Shown: positions 50,777 through 60,712 of the stretch, one piece after another
Position numbering within the stretch: position 1 is the stretch's first letter
How the letters are laid out: each line of letters starts with the position of its first letter
Source: Akkermansiaceae bacterium
GTDB lineage: Bacteria; Verrucomicrobiota; Verrucomicrobiia; Verrucomicrobiales; Akkermansiaceae
Assembly (NCBI GenBank): GCA_903878115.1
Contig: CAIRGO010000280.1
Coordinates: 1-64,000, forward strand
Reading direction: 5' to 3'
DNA: 64,000 bases
The notes under the pieces: model-generated
Databases searched by the model: none
What the model was told of the DNA's origin: nothing
What the model saw: only the letters and a program-made list of their open reading frames with translations
Made by a program: the position numbers and the translations under genes

Positions 50777-51346
50777 ATGAAAAATCGTATTCTATTATTG
50801 ATGATGTCGTTGCTTATGATTCTTAGCAGCTCAGTCCAAGCTGAAATCAAAGCAGGACAAGGTATTGTAATTCGCGTGACAGGTGTTCCTGCGGAAGAAT
50901 CCGCCAGAATTTCTGGTCCTTGCACTGTAAGTGATGCAGGAACAGTTCGTATGGCATTGGTGGGTGAAGTAAGCATCGCTGGCATGAGCGCCAACGCAGC
51001 AGCGGCAAAACTCGAGGCCATATATAAAAGTAACGAAATTTATACCAATCCGACGTTTCAAATTTCTACGACAATGACAGATAGCGGCGTGCTTCAAGAA
51101 ATGGTAACCATCAGCGGCTTCGTGCGTGCACCTGGTGCCAAACCGATGAGCCCTGGACTTACTTTGTTCCAAGCAGTTGCAAATGGCGGCGGCGCTACCG
51201 AATTTGGTGATATCAAGCGCGTAATGCTAATGCGAGGTAAAACCAGTCGAGTTTACAACTTGAACAACATGCAAGATCGCAATATTCCCTTGCAGGCTGG
51301 TGATACGATCGATGTTCCTGAGAAAAGTTTGAATCCGTTTCGCTAA
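50777..51346 (+). CDS. Polysaccharide export (Wza-like / SLBB) protein
   Basis: Signal peptide; DAGTVRMALVGEVSIAGMSANAAAAKLEAIY; VTISGFVRAPGAKPMSPGLTLFQAVANGGG; LQAGDTIDVPE. Confidence 0.8.
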   Translation: MKNRILLLMMSLLMILSSSVQAEIKAGQGIVIRVTGVPAEESARISGPCTVSDAGTVRMALVGEVSIAGMSANAAAAKLEAIYKSNEIYTNPTFQISTTMTDSGVLQEMVTISGFVRAPGAKPMSPGLTLFQAVANGGGATEFGDIKRVMLMRGKTSRVYNLNNMQDRNIPLQAGDTIDVPEKSLNPFR

Positions 51347-51367
51347 GTAACTGTTCCACCGCTCAAG

Positions 51368-52240
51368 ATGAATCATCAATCCACAGGCCATGGTTTTTCT
51401 TTTGCAACTTACGTTCTGTGGATTTCTCTATCCATCAATCACCTAGTTTTCGCTGAGCCAGAGCCCAGTCCCGCGCCAGTGCCAGTGCCAGCGCTAGTTG
51501 CGCCTGTGGATATGAGCGACGCCAAGATTGAAGAGAATATCACTGGCTTGATTTCGCCAAAACGCGAACAACGCCAGCAATCAGCGCAATGGTTGGAAGC
51601 CTGGGCGACAAAGGAATCGGCGAAAGCGAAGCAGAAGTTTTTGTTCTTGCTTCGTGATTCATCGGAGCCTGAGATCCGTGAGCGTTCCATGAAGTTGTTG
51701 CGGGCTTTGTCGATTGTTGACTACGAGAACACGGGTGAAGGATACATAGGCATCACGATGGGTATAGAAGCCGCCGTGACTCTTCCCGGTGACGACAAGC
51801 CATGTTATGGCGTGCCTGTGAGCATGGTGACAAACGGTGGTCCAGCTGAACTCAGCGGGATCAAAGCTGGCGACATGATCGTGACTTTCGACGGTCGAAA
51901 ATGGCGCAATCAAGGTGAAATTATGCCGCTTGATGCCAATGGCGGTCTTCGCGGAGAAATCAGAGCTAAGGGCGCCGGGAAAAAAGTCACGTTAGGAATC
52001 TGGAGAGACAATGCGCTGATTTCTGTCGATGCCGTGCTCGGTCGACGCCCTGCGAATTTAGATCAATTCGTCGGTGGTGGCATTGTCATCCGCGGCGGTG
52101 GTGTGTTTCTCAATGGTGGCGCGATCCAGCAATTTAATCAACCCGATGTAACCGCGCTAATCGAAGAAGATAAAAACAGCGATGCATTTTTTAAGGAGTG
52201 GCTTTTCAATCAGATGAAATCGCTACCTCCAAAAAATTAA
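51368..52240 (+). CDS. Secreted PDZ domain protein
   Basis: GYIGITMG...VPVSMVTNGGPAELSGIKAGDMIVTFDGRKWRN PDZ core. Confidence 0.75.
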   Translation: MNHQSTGHGFSFATYVLWISLSINHLVFAEPEPSPAPVPVPALVAPVDMSDAKIEENITGLISPKREQRQQSAQWLEAWATKESAKAKQKFLFLLRDSSEPEIRERSMKLLRALSIVDYENTGEGYIGITMGIEAAVTLPGDDKPCYGVPVSMVTNGGPAELSGIKAGDMIVTFDGRKWRNQGEIMPLDANGGLRGEIRAKGAGKKVTLGIWRDNALISVDAVLGRRPANLDQFVGGGIVIRGGGVFLNGGAIQQFNQPDVTALIEEDKNSDAFFKEWLFNQMKSLPPKN

Positions 52241-52334
52241 GACAAATCGCAGGTTCTGCTTAGTTTACTCTCTGGACATTTCCAAGAAAGATGCAATCTT
52301 CTGGCACGTAAACATTCCAGCATTCTCCCGCATT

Positions 52335-54590
52335 ATGACATACAAACGCATTCGCCAAGCTCTGGCATACACTTCTCTCGCACTTGCTACCAGTTGTTCT
52401 GTTCTGGCGGAGCAACCCACCGATTTTAATGAAGTAGGCAAACAGGTTTCTATTCTTTTGCAAAATACTCATTTTTCTCGCGCTAAGTGGAATGAAGAAC
52501 TTAGCAAAAAATTCCTCGAAACCTATCTCCGTGATCTTGATTATGGCAGAATGTATTTCACTCAAGAAGACGTTGATCGTTTTCAGAAAGAATATGGCAC
52601 ACGCTTGCATGAAATGTTGCTTCAAAAGAATTGCATCGTGCCCGCTAACGACATTTACAAAACTTTCAAAGAGCGTGTGACGGAAAGAGCAGAATTTGTG
52701 AAATCCGTGCTCAAAGATGATCCATTTGATTTTACAAAAGATGAGTCATTGCAACGCTCGCGCAAAGATGCCGCATGGGCAAAAAACCGTGCTGAAGCAG
52801 AACAGTTATGGCGCGCCACGATCAAAGAGGCCGTGCTTTCCGAAACGTTGCGCCGTGAAACGGTAGCTCGTCTCGCCAAAGAGCAAGGCAAACCAGATCC
52901 TCTGGTGAAAGAAAAAAGCCCTAAAGAAAAGGTAGCGATGCGTTATGATCGCCTCACACACAGCGTGGCTGAGGCAGATGATGAAGATGTGGCAAACTAC
53001 TTCCTTACTGCTGTTACGAAAGCGTTTGATCCGCATACCGAGTACATGGGCTACCGCGAGATCGCTCGTTTCAAGGACAGCATGAAAAATCAATTGGTCG
53101 GTATCGGTGCACAGTTATTAGCCGAAGAAGACGGTGCCACCATCATCAAAGGTATTGTCGTGGGTGGTCCTGCTGACAAGCAAGGCCAGCTGAAACTAAA
53201 TGACCGCATTGTTGGTGTCGATAGTCTTAATGGCGGCACTGAGGTTACTGATATCATGTTCATGAAGATCGACAAAGTCGTAGATCTCATTCGCGGCGCG
53301 GAAAACACAGAAGTCCGTCTCAAGATTGAACCTGCGGGTGCCACACCAGGAGAAACTACATTCATAGTAATTAAGCGCGGCAAAGTGGAAATGAAGGACG
53401 AGCAAGCAAGCGCGCAAATCATTGAGAAAAAAGATGCCCAAGGTAAAGCTCAGAAAATTGGTTGGATTACACTTCCTTCATTTTACATGGATTTCGATAA
53501 CGGCGAAGCCAGTTGCGCGAACGATGTGCAGAAATTGCTAAATCGTCTCGTAGTAGAAAAAATCGACGGTCTTATCATTGATCTTCGCGGCAATGGCGGC
53601 GGTTCGCTTGACGAGGTGCGCAAAATGACAGGCTTTTTCATCAAGCGAGGACCTGTGGTACAGGTGAAAAACGAACTCGGCCAAGTCGAAGTGAAAGACT
53701 CAGAGCTAAAGAGTCCGATCTACGAAGGTCCGCTTGTGGTGCTCATCGATAAAAGTAGTGCTTCCGCAAGTGAAATCTTGGCTGGTGCACTCCAGGATCA
53801 CAATCGTGCGGTCATTGTGGGTGATACCTCTACGTTTGGAAAAGGCACGGTACAACAACTTATGGACGTTGGTCGTATGATGCCATTTTTTGCGCGACGT
53901 GACCGTGCCGGAACGGTGAAAGTTACATTGCAAAAATTCTATCGTCCCTCTGGTGATTCGACACAGTTAAAAGGTGTCGTTTCCGATATCGTTCTATCCA
54001 GCATTTACGATGGTCTTGAGGTCGGTGAAGCCTACTTGGAAAATAAGTTAGAGTTTGATCGCATACGTCAAGCTGGCGACTTTGAACCACTTGATCGTGC
54101 AAATTTATTCCTGCCACGTTTAAAGGAATTGAGCGAGAAGCGGACTTTGGAGTCAAAAGACTTCGCCTACACAGCAGAAGATATTGCAGAAGTCAAAAAG
54201 CGTAATGTTGAAAATAAAGTGACGCTCAACAAAGCATCACGCGATAAGGAAATTGCGGATGCTGACGTGAAACGTCATGAACGCAACAAGGAGCGCATAG
54301 CTCGATTCGCGGAAGTGGAAAAAGCTGACAAGGCGTCGACTAAGTTTTATAAACTATCACTCGCTGACATTGCCGATGACAAACCGCCGCATCTTTATGA
54401 TCCTGCTGCAGAAAACACGGATTACATGCGCAAAGCGAAAGATGAAACAGACGACTTAGATGATACCCCGAAATGGCCCAGTGGCATGGACTCGGTAAAG
54501 CGCGAGGGCATTTTAATCCTTTGTGATCTTGCTGAAATGGCCGCTGCGGCAAAAACTGCAGGTGTCCTCAAGAAAACCGCAGATCGTTAA
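52335..54590 (+). CDS. prc: Carboxy-terminal processing protease (S41, Prc/Tsp)
   Basis: DPHTEYMGYREIARFKDSMKNQLVGIGAQL, PDZ, LIIDLRGNGGGSLDEV, VLIDKSSASASEILAGALQDHNRAVIVGDTSTFGKGTVQ. Confidence 0.94.
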   Translation: MTYKRIRQALAYTSLALATSCSVLAEQPTDFNEVGKQVSILLQNTHFSRAKWNEELSKKFLETYLRDLDYGRMYFTQEDVDRFQKEYGTRLHEMLLQKNCIVPANDIYKTFKERVTERAEFVKSVLKDDPFDFTKDESLQRSRKDAAWAKNRAEAEQLWRATIKEAVLSETLRRETVARLAKEQGKPDPLVKEKSPKEKVAMRYDRLTHSVAEADDEDVANYFLTAVTKAFDPHTEYMGYREIARFKDSMKNQLVGIGAQLLAEEDGATIIKGIVVGGPADKQGQLKLNDRIVGVDSLNGGTEVTDIMFMKIDKVVDLIRGAENTEVRLKIEPAGATPGETTFIVIKRGKVEMKDEQASAQIIEKKDAQGKAQKIGWITLPSFYMDFDNGEASCANDVQKLLNRLVVEKIDGLIIDLRGNGGGSLDEVRKMTGFFIKRGPVVQVKNELGQVEVKDSELKSPIYEGPLVVLIDKSSASASEILAGALQDHNRAVIVGDTSTFGKGTVQQLMDVGRMMPFFARRDRAGTVKVTLQKFYRPSGDSTQLKGVVSDIVLSSIYDGLEVGEAYLENKLEFDRIRQAGDFEPLDRANLFLPRLKELSEKRTLESKDFAYTAEDIAEVKKRNVENKVTLNKASRDKEIADADVKRHERNKERIARFAEVEKADKASTKFYKLSLADIADDKPPHLYDPAAENTDYMRKAKDETDDLDDTPKWPSGMDSVKREGILILCDLAEMAAAAKTAGVLKKTADR

Positions 54591-55294
54591 TGTCTGACAT
54601 CGCGGTGAACTTGGCCGATGTGCATGCGCGCATCGGAGCGGCTTGTGAAAAATCAGGTAGTTCTGTTGAAGATGTGACATTAATCGCAGTTTCAAAAACA
54701 TTTTCTGCTGATCATGTGAATCAAGCATACGCAGCTGGACAATGCCATTTTGGTGAAAATAAACAGCAGGAGGCCGAGTGGAAAATACCGCTATGTCCTT
54801 CATCAGTGCAGTGGCATTTTATCGGTCAATTGCAACGCAATAAAGTGCGCAAAGTACTGCCGATGTTTTCGATGATCCACAGCATTGATTCCTTGCGCTT
54901 GGCGTCCTACACCAATGACCTTGCCCATGAACTAGGTATTTTCCCGAAAGTTTTTCTCCAAGTCAATCTGGCTGGTGAACTAAGTAAGGCTGGTTTCTCT
55001 GCCGAAGAGCTTTGGTCATCATGGGATTTGTTGATGGGCTTGGATCGACTAGAAATACAAGGACTGATGACAGTGCCTCCTGTTTCTGAGCAGCCTGAAA
55101 AATCGCGCCATTGGTTTGCTGGTTTGAGATTATTGCGCGATGAATTGCAGCAGAAAACAGACACGCGATTACCGTCTCTGAGCATGGGTATGAGTGGGGA
55201 TTATTCGATTGCGATCGAAGAAGGTGCCACTCATGTCCGTGTCGGTTCAGCAATTTTTGGGGGGCGCGATTATGGACTTACCAATTCGCCTTGA
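54590..55294 (+). CDS. YggS family PLP-binding protein
   Basis: LIAVSKTFSADHV, HFGENKQQEA, WHFIGQLQRNKV, LSMGMSGDYSIAIEEGATHVRVGSAIFG. Confidence 0.93.
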   Translation: MSDIAVNLADVHARIGAACEKSGSSVEDVTLIAVSKTFSADHVNQAYAAGQCHFGENKQQEAEWKIPLCPSSVQWHFIGQLQRNKVRKVLPMFSMIHSIDSLRLASYTNDLAHELGIFPKVFLQVNLAGELSKAGFSAEELWSSWDLLMGLDRLEIQGLMTVPPVSEQPEKSRHWFAGLRLLRDELQQKTDTRLPSLSMGMSGDYSIAIEEGATHVRVGSAIFGGRDYGLTNSP

Positions 55295-57398
55295 TGCCGA
55301 TAATGGCATTGAATCCTGGCTCGTTGTTTCCTGATCCGTGACTGCGATAATCGATGTTGCTGATGTTTTCCAAGCCTAGTGTTAGATCTAAGTTTTCGGT
55401 TGCTTTGCATCCTGCATACACCATGGGAACTACATAACCTGGTGTTCCATTGGTGGGGAAGCGCTGGTTGTCGCCCTTGTCGGCTAGACTGAGACGATCG
55501 GCTTCTTCTGCAGCCAGAACACGACCTTCGATCCAATATTTTTGTGAAGAATTTGTCCAGCGCAAAGAGATCGAGGCGGTTAGTGGTAGTGCCCGACTGT
55601 AGGGATCGGTAACTTGTGGTCCTCCCTCGTAGGCTAATGTTTCAGTCTCTCCTTCTTGCCATCCAGCAAAACCAGAGAGAGTCCATTGATCGTTGATTTG
55701 CCAAGCCGCTTCGATTTCAAATCCGTAAAGAAATCCATTGCGCCCGTTGTCCGCCTGGGTCGTGGTAGAGCCCATGCTAACAGGAACATCGGTAATAATA
55801 TTTTCAATGTCGGTGTAAAAAATGGCAGCATTGAACCAAGTGTTATCATCGGAGTGACGCGCACCAATTTCGTAAGTGACATAATCTTCTGGATTTAGGT
55901 TCACTGAGCCACCTGTTTCCACACCAGAACGACTGGTAGTGGAGCCTGATAGGTCCGCAAGGTTGGGTGCGCGGAAAGCCTGTGAAACTCCACCATACAA
56001 GGACCATGAATGTGGCAATTCTTGAATGGCTCTTACGGAAAATACTGTGTTATCCCACTCGCGCTCTGAGGAAACATCAGCAAGGATATTAGAGTCCCAG
56101 CGTTTGCCGATTTCGGCGCGAGCATGGGTGTAACGAGCTCCCGATTCAATGCGTAGTTTGTCGGTTGCCTGCCAATGATACTGAGAGTGAAGGCCGAAAA
56201 GTTGATAGGATGAATCATCAGCCACGGGACGAGAACCTGGTTGGAATACATAGCCGGCTCCTTTGTTGCGGATGGCATTGGTGTCAACTTCATCTTGGTA
56301 ATAGTCCATGCCGTAGATCCATTTGCCAGGTCCCATGGGTGATTCAAATTCCAGATCGATTCCGTAGGTATCGATGTCATTTAGCTGTAGTTGCTGATAT
56401 CTAGTGGAAGAAAGGGATTGGCTTGCCGCGCTACGACGATCTTGAAATTCACTTTCGGCAGTCTGCTGATAGGATAGCGTGGCTGACCAGCGTGACAACC
56501 AAGCGCCCACTTGTGGGTCTTCTGAACTGATTCTGATGTAGCCTAGCGAACGTTCTTGATCATACGAATTCTCAAGCCAAGTTCCGGCCGCCGAAACATG
56601 CCCGTCATGATTCCAACCAGGATTTAAGGTAGTGCGGTGCCAACGCCACACATCGTCCTGCTCAGTGGCCTGGTAGGCCATGGTCAATGTCGTGGATGGA
56701 TTCAGCAACATGTCAAATCGCAGATCCCAATCATTTTCTTCGTAACCTGTATTCTGCATGGTGCCTATCGCAGAATCATGAATGTCTCCGAAATCTTTCA
56801 TGGTGATGCCAGCCTTTAGTCCCCAGATGCCGCCTTGGCCAATGTCTCCTTCTATGCGGCCAATATGCGAGTCTTCACCGTTACTACGATATTCATAGTA
56901 TGTTGAGCCATGTGTGAAAAAAGCACCTTTTGCCTCATCACGGTAGTTGGATGATTTAGAAAATGCCGTCAACGTGCCGCCGATCGCATCGGATCCAAAA
57001 GGCACGCTGCCTTGGCTTTTGATCAACTCTAGGTGATCTACGGAATAGGAATCAAGGGTGTTCCAATACTGAACGGGGCCGCTGCGCCATGTGGAATTAT
57101 TCATGCGAACGCCGTCTAGTAGTAAAAGATTGCTGCGTCCTGTCATGCCACGAATGAATGGCGAGCCATGGCCGTAGGTTGTTTTCTGAGATAACACACC
57201 CGGCGTGAAGGTAAGGGCATCGGGGATATTGCGCCGGGTATATTCAGAAAAGAAATCGTTATCCAAGTAACTACTGGTGTAAGCGCTGTCTGAGAGTGGT
57301 AATTTGGAGCGATTGGCGGTGACAACTAGCGGTTCGAGTAAGTCCTGTGAATGGGCTAAAAATGGTGTGAGTGACGCTAGTACAATGACTTTTTTCAT
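55278..57398 (-). CDS. TonB-dependent receptor
   Basis: EPLVVTANRS TonB-box-like start; plug IRGMTGRSNLLLLDGVRMNNSTWRSGP, VPFGSDAIGGTL; beta-barrel ending in aromatic W. Confidence 0.92.
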   Translation of the reverse strand: MKKVIVLASLTPFLAHSQDLLEPLVVTANRSKLPLSDSAYTSSYLDNDFFSEYTRRNIPDALTFTPGVLSQKTTYGHGSPFIRGMTGRSNLLLLDGVRMNNSTWRSGPVQYWNTLDSYSVDHLELIKSQGSVPFGSDAIGGTLTAFSKSSNYRDEAKGAFFTHGSTYYEYRSNGEDSHIGRIEGDIGQGGIWGLKAGITMKDFGDIHDSAIGTMQNTGYEENDWDLRFDMLLNPSTTLTMAYQATEQDDVWRWHRTTLNPGWNHDGHVSAAGTWLENSYDQERSLGYIRISSEDPQVGAWLSRWSATLSYQQTAESEFQDRRSAASQSLSSTRYQQLQLNDIDTYGIDLEFESPMGPGKWIYGMDYYQDEVDTNAIRNKGAGYVFQPGSRPVADDSSYQLFGLHSQYHWQATDKLRIESGARYTHARAEIGKRWDSNILADVSSEREWDNTVFSVRAIQELPHSWSLYGGVSQAFRAPNLADLSGSTTSRSGVETGGSVNLNPEDYVTYEIGARHSDDNTWFNAAIFYTDIENIITDVPVSMGSTTTQADNGRNGFLYGFEIEAAWQINDQWTLSGFAGWQEGETETLAYEGGPQVTDPYSRALPLTASISLRWTNSSQKYWIEGRVLAAEEADRLSLADKGDNQRFPTNGTPGYVVPMVYAGCKATENLDLTLGLENISNIDYRSHGSGNNEPGFNAIIGIKANW

Positions 57399-57452
57399 GA
57401 TTTTTTTATGGTTTTATAATAACGTATGAACAATGATTTTATTAGAGTTTTT

Positions 57453-58826
57453 TTAAGACAAAAAATGGGTCAAGATTTCCTCGAAAATATCTTCTGCCGC
57501 AGAGATATTTATACGAGCTCCTAGAGCGATTGCTTGTTCTCCCGGTGGGACTTCACTGCGACCGTGTGAGCCTTTGACAGTCCTCGAATCTAATGGGATT
57601 ACTTCCATCAGCGCACGGAATCCGAGTTTTTTCTTAAGTAAAAACTGGGCGATTTTGATTTTGGGAAAAGCTATGGATGGATCAAGAAAAAGTTCGGCAG
57701 GATCGTAGCCTGGTTTGCGATGAATATCCACTGTGCGAGCGTAGTCAGGGGCACGTTCGTCATTCTCCCAGAAGTAATAGGTGAACCATGCGCCCGCTTT
57801 GGCAATGGCGATGAGATCACCTGCGCGTTCGGTAGCGATTCCTGGAGACCAGATTTCTTCGGCATGCAAAACTTTTTCTACCCCGGGAACATCTTCTAAC
57901 AATTTCTTTACTTCATCGATGCGATGTTTCTCGCGAACATAAACATGTGCAATTTGATGATCAGCTACGGCAAAAGCATCCGACATAAAGACATCCAATC
58001 CATCACGACCGAGTTCATCTTTGATTGATAGAAAACCTGCCGTACGCAAAGCGCGGTTGAGGTGAATTGGTTGATTGACCGCAGAAATTCCGTATTCGGA
58101 GACGATGATTACACGTACATTGTTTCGTTGATAAAAGTCTAACAACTCGCCAACAATGGCATCGATATCGCGCAATTCTTGAGCGATTTCAGGAGCCTCT
58201 GGACCGTATTTTTGGAGGCTGTAGTCAAGGTGTGGTAGATAAACGAGACTCAACTGTGGGGCATTGTGATTTTCGATCCACTGAGCGGAGCGTGAAATCC
58301 ATTGCGAGCAGCCAATGCCAGCGGCTGGCCCCCAAAAGCTAGGAAAGGGGAACTCACCCAGATCAGCTTTGATGGCTTCTCGTAAGTTCATCGGCTGCGT
58401 ATGAATATCGAACGATTTTTTGCCATCGGCCAAATATAAGGGGCGCGGTGTGATGGTGATGTCAGCGGTACTTTCCATGTTATACCACCAAAAAAGATTG
58501 GCGCACTTAAATCCGGTTATGCGTTGATGCAAAACATCCCAGATTTTTTCGCCATGGACCAAGCGATTGCTCTGTTTCCAAAATTTGACCTCGCAGGATT
58601 CCCGATCATGCCACCCGTTGGCTACGATGCCGTGGCCGCTGGGATTTTTTCCTGTTAGCATATTTGACTGCGCCGTGCACGTCACTGCCGGGAATGCTGG
58701 TGGGAATGATTGCACTCCTTGTTCCGTAGCAAATCGCGAGAGTCGCGGAGTCGCTTCTCCGAGCAATCCCGAAGATAGTCCGACCACATTGATGACTGCA
58801 AGACGCTGCACGGGGGCGACTGTCAT
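57453..58826 (-). CDS. Nucleotide pyrophosphatase/phosphodiesterase (alkaline phosphatase superfamily)
   Basis: INVVGLSSGLLG, FPAVTCTAQSNMLTGKNPSGHGIVANGW, YLPHLDYSLQKYGPE, VSEYGI, KGSHG. Confidence 0.85.
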   Translation of the reverse strand: MTVAPVQRLAVINVVGLSSGLLGEATPRLSRFATEQGVQSFPPAFPAVTCTAQSNMLTGKNPSGHGIVANGWHDRESCEVKFWKQSNRLVHGEKIWDVLHQRITGFKCANLFWWYNMESTADITITPRPLYLADGKKSFDIHTQPMNLREAIKADLGEFPFPSFWGPAAGIGCSQWISRSAQWIENHNAPQLSLVYLPHLDYSLQKYGPEAPEIAQELRDIDAIVGELLDFYQRNNVRVIIVSEYGISAVNQPIHLNRALRTAGFLSIKDELGRDGLDVFMSDAFAVADHQIAHVYVREKHRIDEVKKLLEDVPGVEKVLHAEEIWSPGIATERAGDLIAIAKAGAWFTYYFWENDERAPDYARTVDIHRKPGYDPAELFLDPSIAFPKIKIAQFLLKKKLGFRALMEVIPLDSRTVKGSHGRSEVPPGEQAIALGARINISAAEDIFEEILTHFLS

Positions 58827-58913
58827 GTATTTTTGGCATTTTAGCGATGGAAAAAATCAGAGAATCATCTGAAATCTGTGGCAATTTTTCCGCTGATTCA
58901 TTACTGTCCGCGC

Positions 58914-59207
58914 ATGTCGCACCCGCACATAGATGTTCGTCGTATCGCCACTCTTGCTCGTCTTGAGCTATCGGAAGAAGAAGTGGCTTCGTTTTCAGCA
59001 CCTCTGGATGGTGTTTTGGCACTGATGGAGAAGCTAGCGCAGGTTGATACTGCGGGGATCGAGCCGACATCATATCCCATGCCAATCGACGCACCGATGC
59101 GAGAAGATATAGCATGGCAAAGCATGCCGACCGATCTTTTTTTACAAAATGCTCCTGAACAAGCGCAGCAACAAATTCGAGTGCCCAAGGTGGTTGCTGA
59201 TGCTTAA
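58914..59207 (+). CDS. gatC: Asp-tRNA(Asn)/Glu-tRNA(Gln) amidotransferase subunit C
   Basis: VRRIATLARLELSEEEVASFSAPLDGVLALMEKLAQVDTAGIEPTSYP; adjacent to gatA. Start at ATG 58914. Confidence 0.92.
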   Translation: MSHPHIDVRRIATLARLELSEEEVASFSAPLDGVLALMEKLAQVDTAGIEPTSYPMPIDAPMREDIAWQSMPTDLFLQNAPEQAQQQIRVPKVVADA

Positions 59208-59226
59208 TTTTATCTAACTATTTTTT

Positions 59227-60630
59227 ATGAATCTTTCTTCTCAATCTATTGCATCTTTGCGTGCTATGCTCGTAAAAGGTGAAATTCAATCCACGGATAT
59301 TGTCGATGAATTGTTAGAAAATGTTACTCAACGCGATGCGGAAATTGGCGCGTTTTTATCGATTGATGCCGTCGCGATTCGTGCCGCTGCCGCAAAAGCA
59401 GATCTTTCCTTGCCACTGGGCGGGATACCGATTGCGATGAAAGATAACATAAATGTGCTAGGCGACCCTTGCACTTGTGGCTCTAAATTTCTCGCAGAAA
59501 ATTATCACTCTCCCTATGATGCCGGCGTCACTCGTCGATTACGTTCTGCGGGTGTTGTTTTTTTTGGACGCACGAACATGGATGAATTTGCCATGGGCTC
59601 AGCTACAGAAAACTCCGCTTTGCAACGGACAAATAACCCTGCTGCTCTGGGGCATATTCCTGGTGGGTCTTCTGGCGGTTCAGCTGCAGCAGTCGCGGCG
59701 CATTTTTCTCCTGCTGCCATAGGGTCAGATACTGGTGGTTCGATTCGTCAACCAGCTTCGCATTGCGGAGTGGTAGGGCTGAAGCCATCTTATGGTCGCG
59801 TTTCTCGTTATGGCTTGGTTGCTTTTGCTTCTTCGTTGGATCAGATCGGTCCGCTATCTCGAACTGTGGAAGATGCCGCGATCATCCTACAAGCAATTGC
59901 AGGACATGATCCGTTAGACTCGACTAGTCTGCCATTACCAGTGCCAAATTATCTTACGAATTTGCATCAAGGTGTGAAAGGGTTACGCATCGGTATTCCC
60001 AAAGAATATTTTGCAGCTGGCCTTGCTTCGGTTGTGCGTGAGGCAGTTGAAAAAGAAATTGTTCGATTGCAGGAACAGGGAGCTATACCCGTAGAAATTT
60101 CTTTGCCGCATACGGAATACGCAGTCGCGACTTATTACATCATCGCCCCTGCGGAGGCATCTTCCAATCTATCGCGCTTCGATGGTGTTCGCTATGGTCA
60201 TCGTGCCGCCAATCCTGCTGATATTTTGTCGCTATATCAACGATCGCGCGAAGAAGGTTTCGGACCTGAAGTGAAGCGGCGGATCATTTTGGGTACCTAT
60301 GTTTTATCCTCTGGTTACTATGACGCCTATTACAATAAAGCCCAAAAAGTACGCACATTGATTCGCAAAGATTTTGAAAATGCCTTCGCTTTCTGCGATG
60401 CCATCATTTCTCCCGTCGCGCCCACTGCTGCACGCAAAATTGGCGAATGCACAGATCCGGTGCAGGACTACTTGGCGGATGTTTGCACCATTCCTGTGAA
60501 TCTAGCAGGGCTTCCTGCGATCTCCGTTCCATTGCCGAGCGATGGGTTACCGATTGGATTGCAGATTATCACGCCGCATTTACAAGAATCACTATTATTG
60601 CAAATTGCACAGGCCGTAGAAAATCGTTAG
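59227..60630 (+). CDS. gatA: Asp-tRNA(Asn)/Glu-tRNA(Gln) amidotransferase subunit A
   Basis: IPIAMKDNINVLGDPCTCGSKFL, GGSSGGSAAAVAAHFSPAAIGSDTGGSIRQPASHCGVVGLKPSYGRVSRYG amidase signature. Confidence 0.96.
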   Translation: MNLSSQSIASLRAMLVKGEIQSTDIVDELLENVTQRDAEIGAFLSIDAVAIRAAAAKADLSLPLGGIPIAMKDNINVLGDPCTCGSKFLAENYHSPYDAGVTRRLRSAGVVFFGRTNMDEFAMGSATENSALQRTNNPAALGHIPGGSSGGSAAAVAAHFSPAAIGSDTGGSIRQPASHCGVVGLKPSYGRVSRYGLVAFASSLDQIGPLSRTVEDAAIILQAIAGHDPLDSTSLPLPVPNYLTNLHQGVKGLRIGIPKEYFAAGLASVVREAVEKEIVRLQEQGAIPVEISLPHTEYAVATYYIIAPAEASSNLSRFDGVRYGHRAANPADILSLYQRSREEGFGPEVKRRIILGTYVLSSGYYDAYYNKAQKVRTLIRKDFENAFAFCDAIISPVAPTAARKIGECTDPVQDYLADVCTIPVNLAGLPAISVPLPSDGLPIGLQIITPHLQESLLLQIAQAVENR

Positions 60631-60712
60631 GAGAAAAATCTCTTAACCAAATCTTTACAATTTTTACTCTAGCGGGAAGCAACTTCCGCAGAGAATGATT
60701 GTTTGTTTACTC

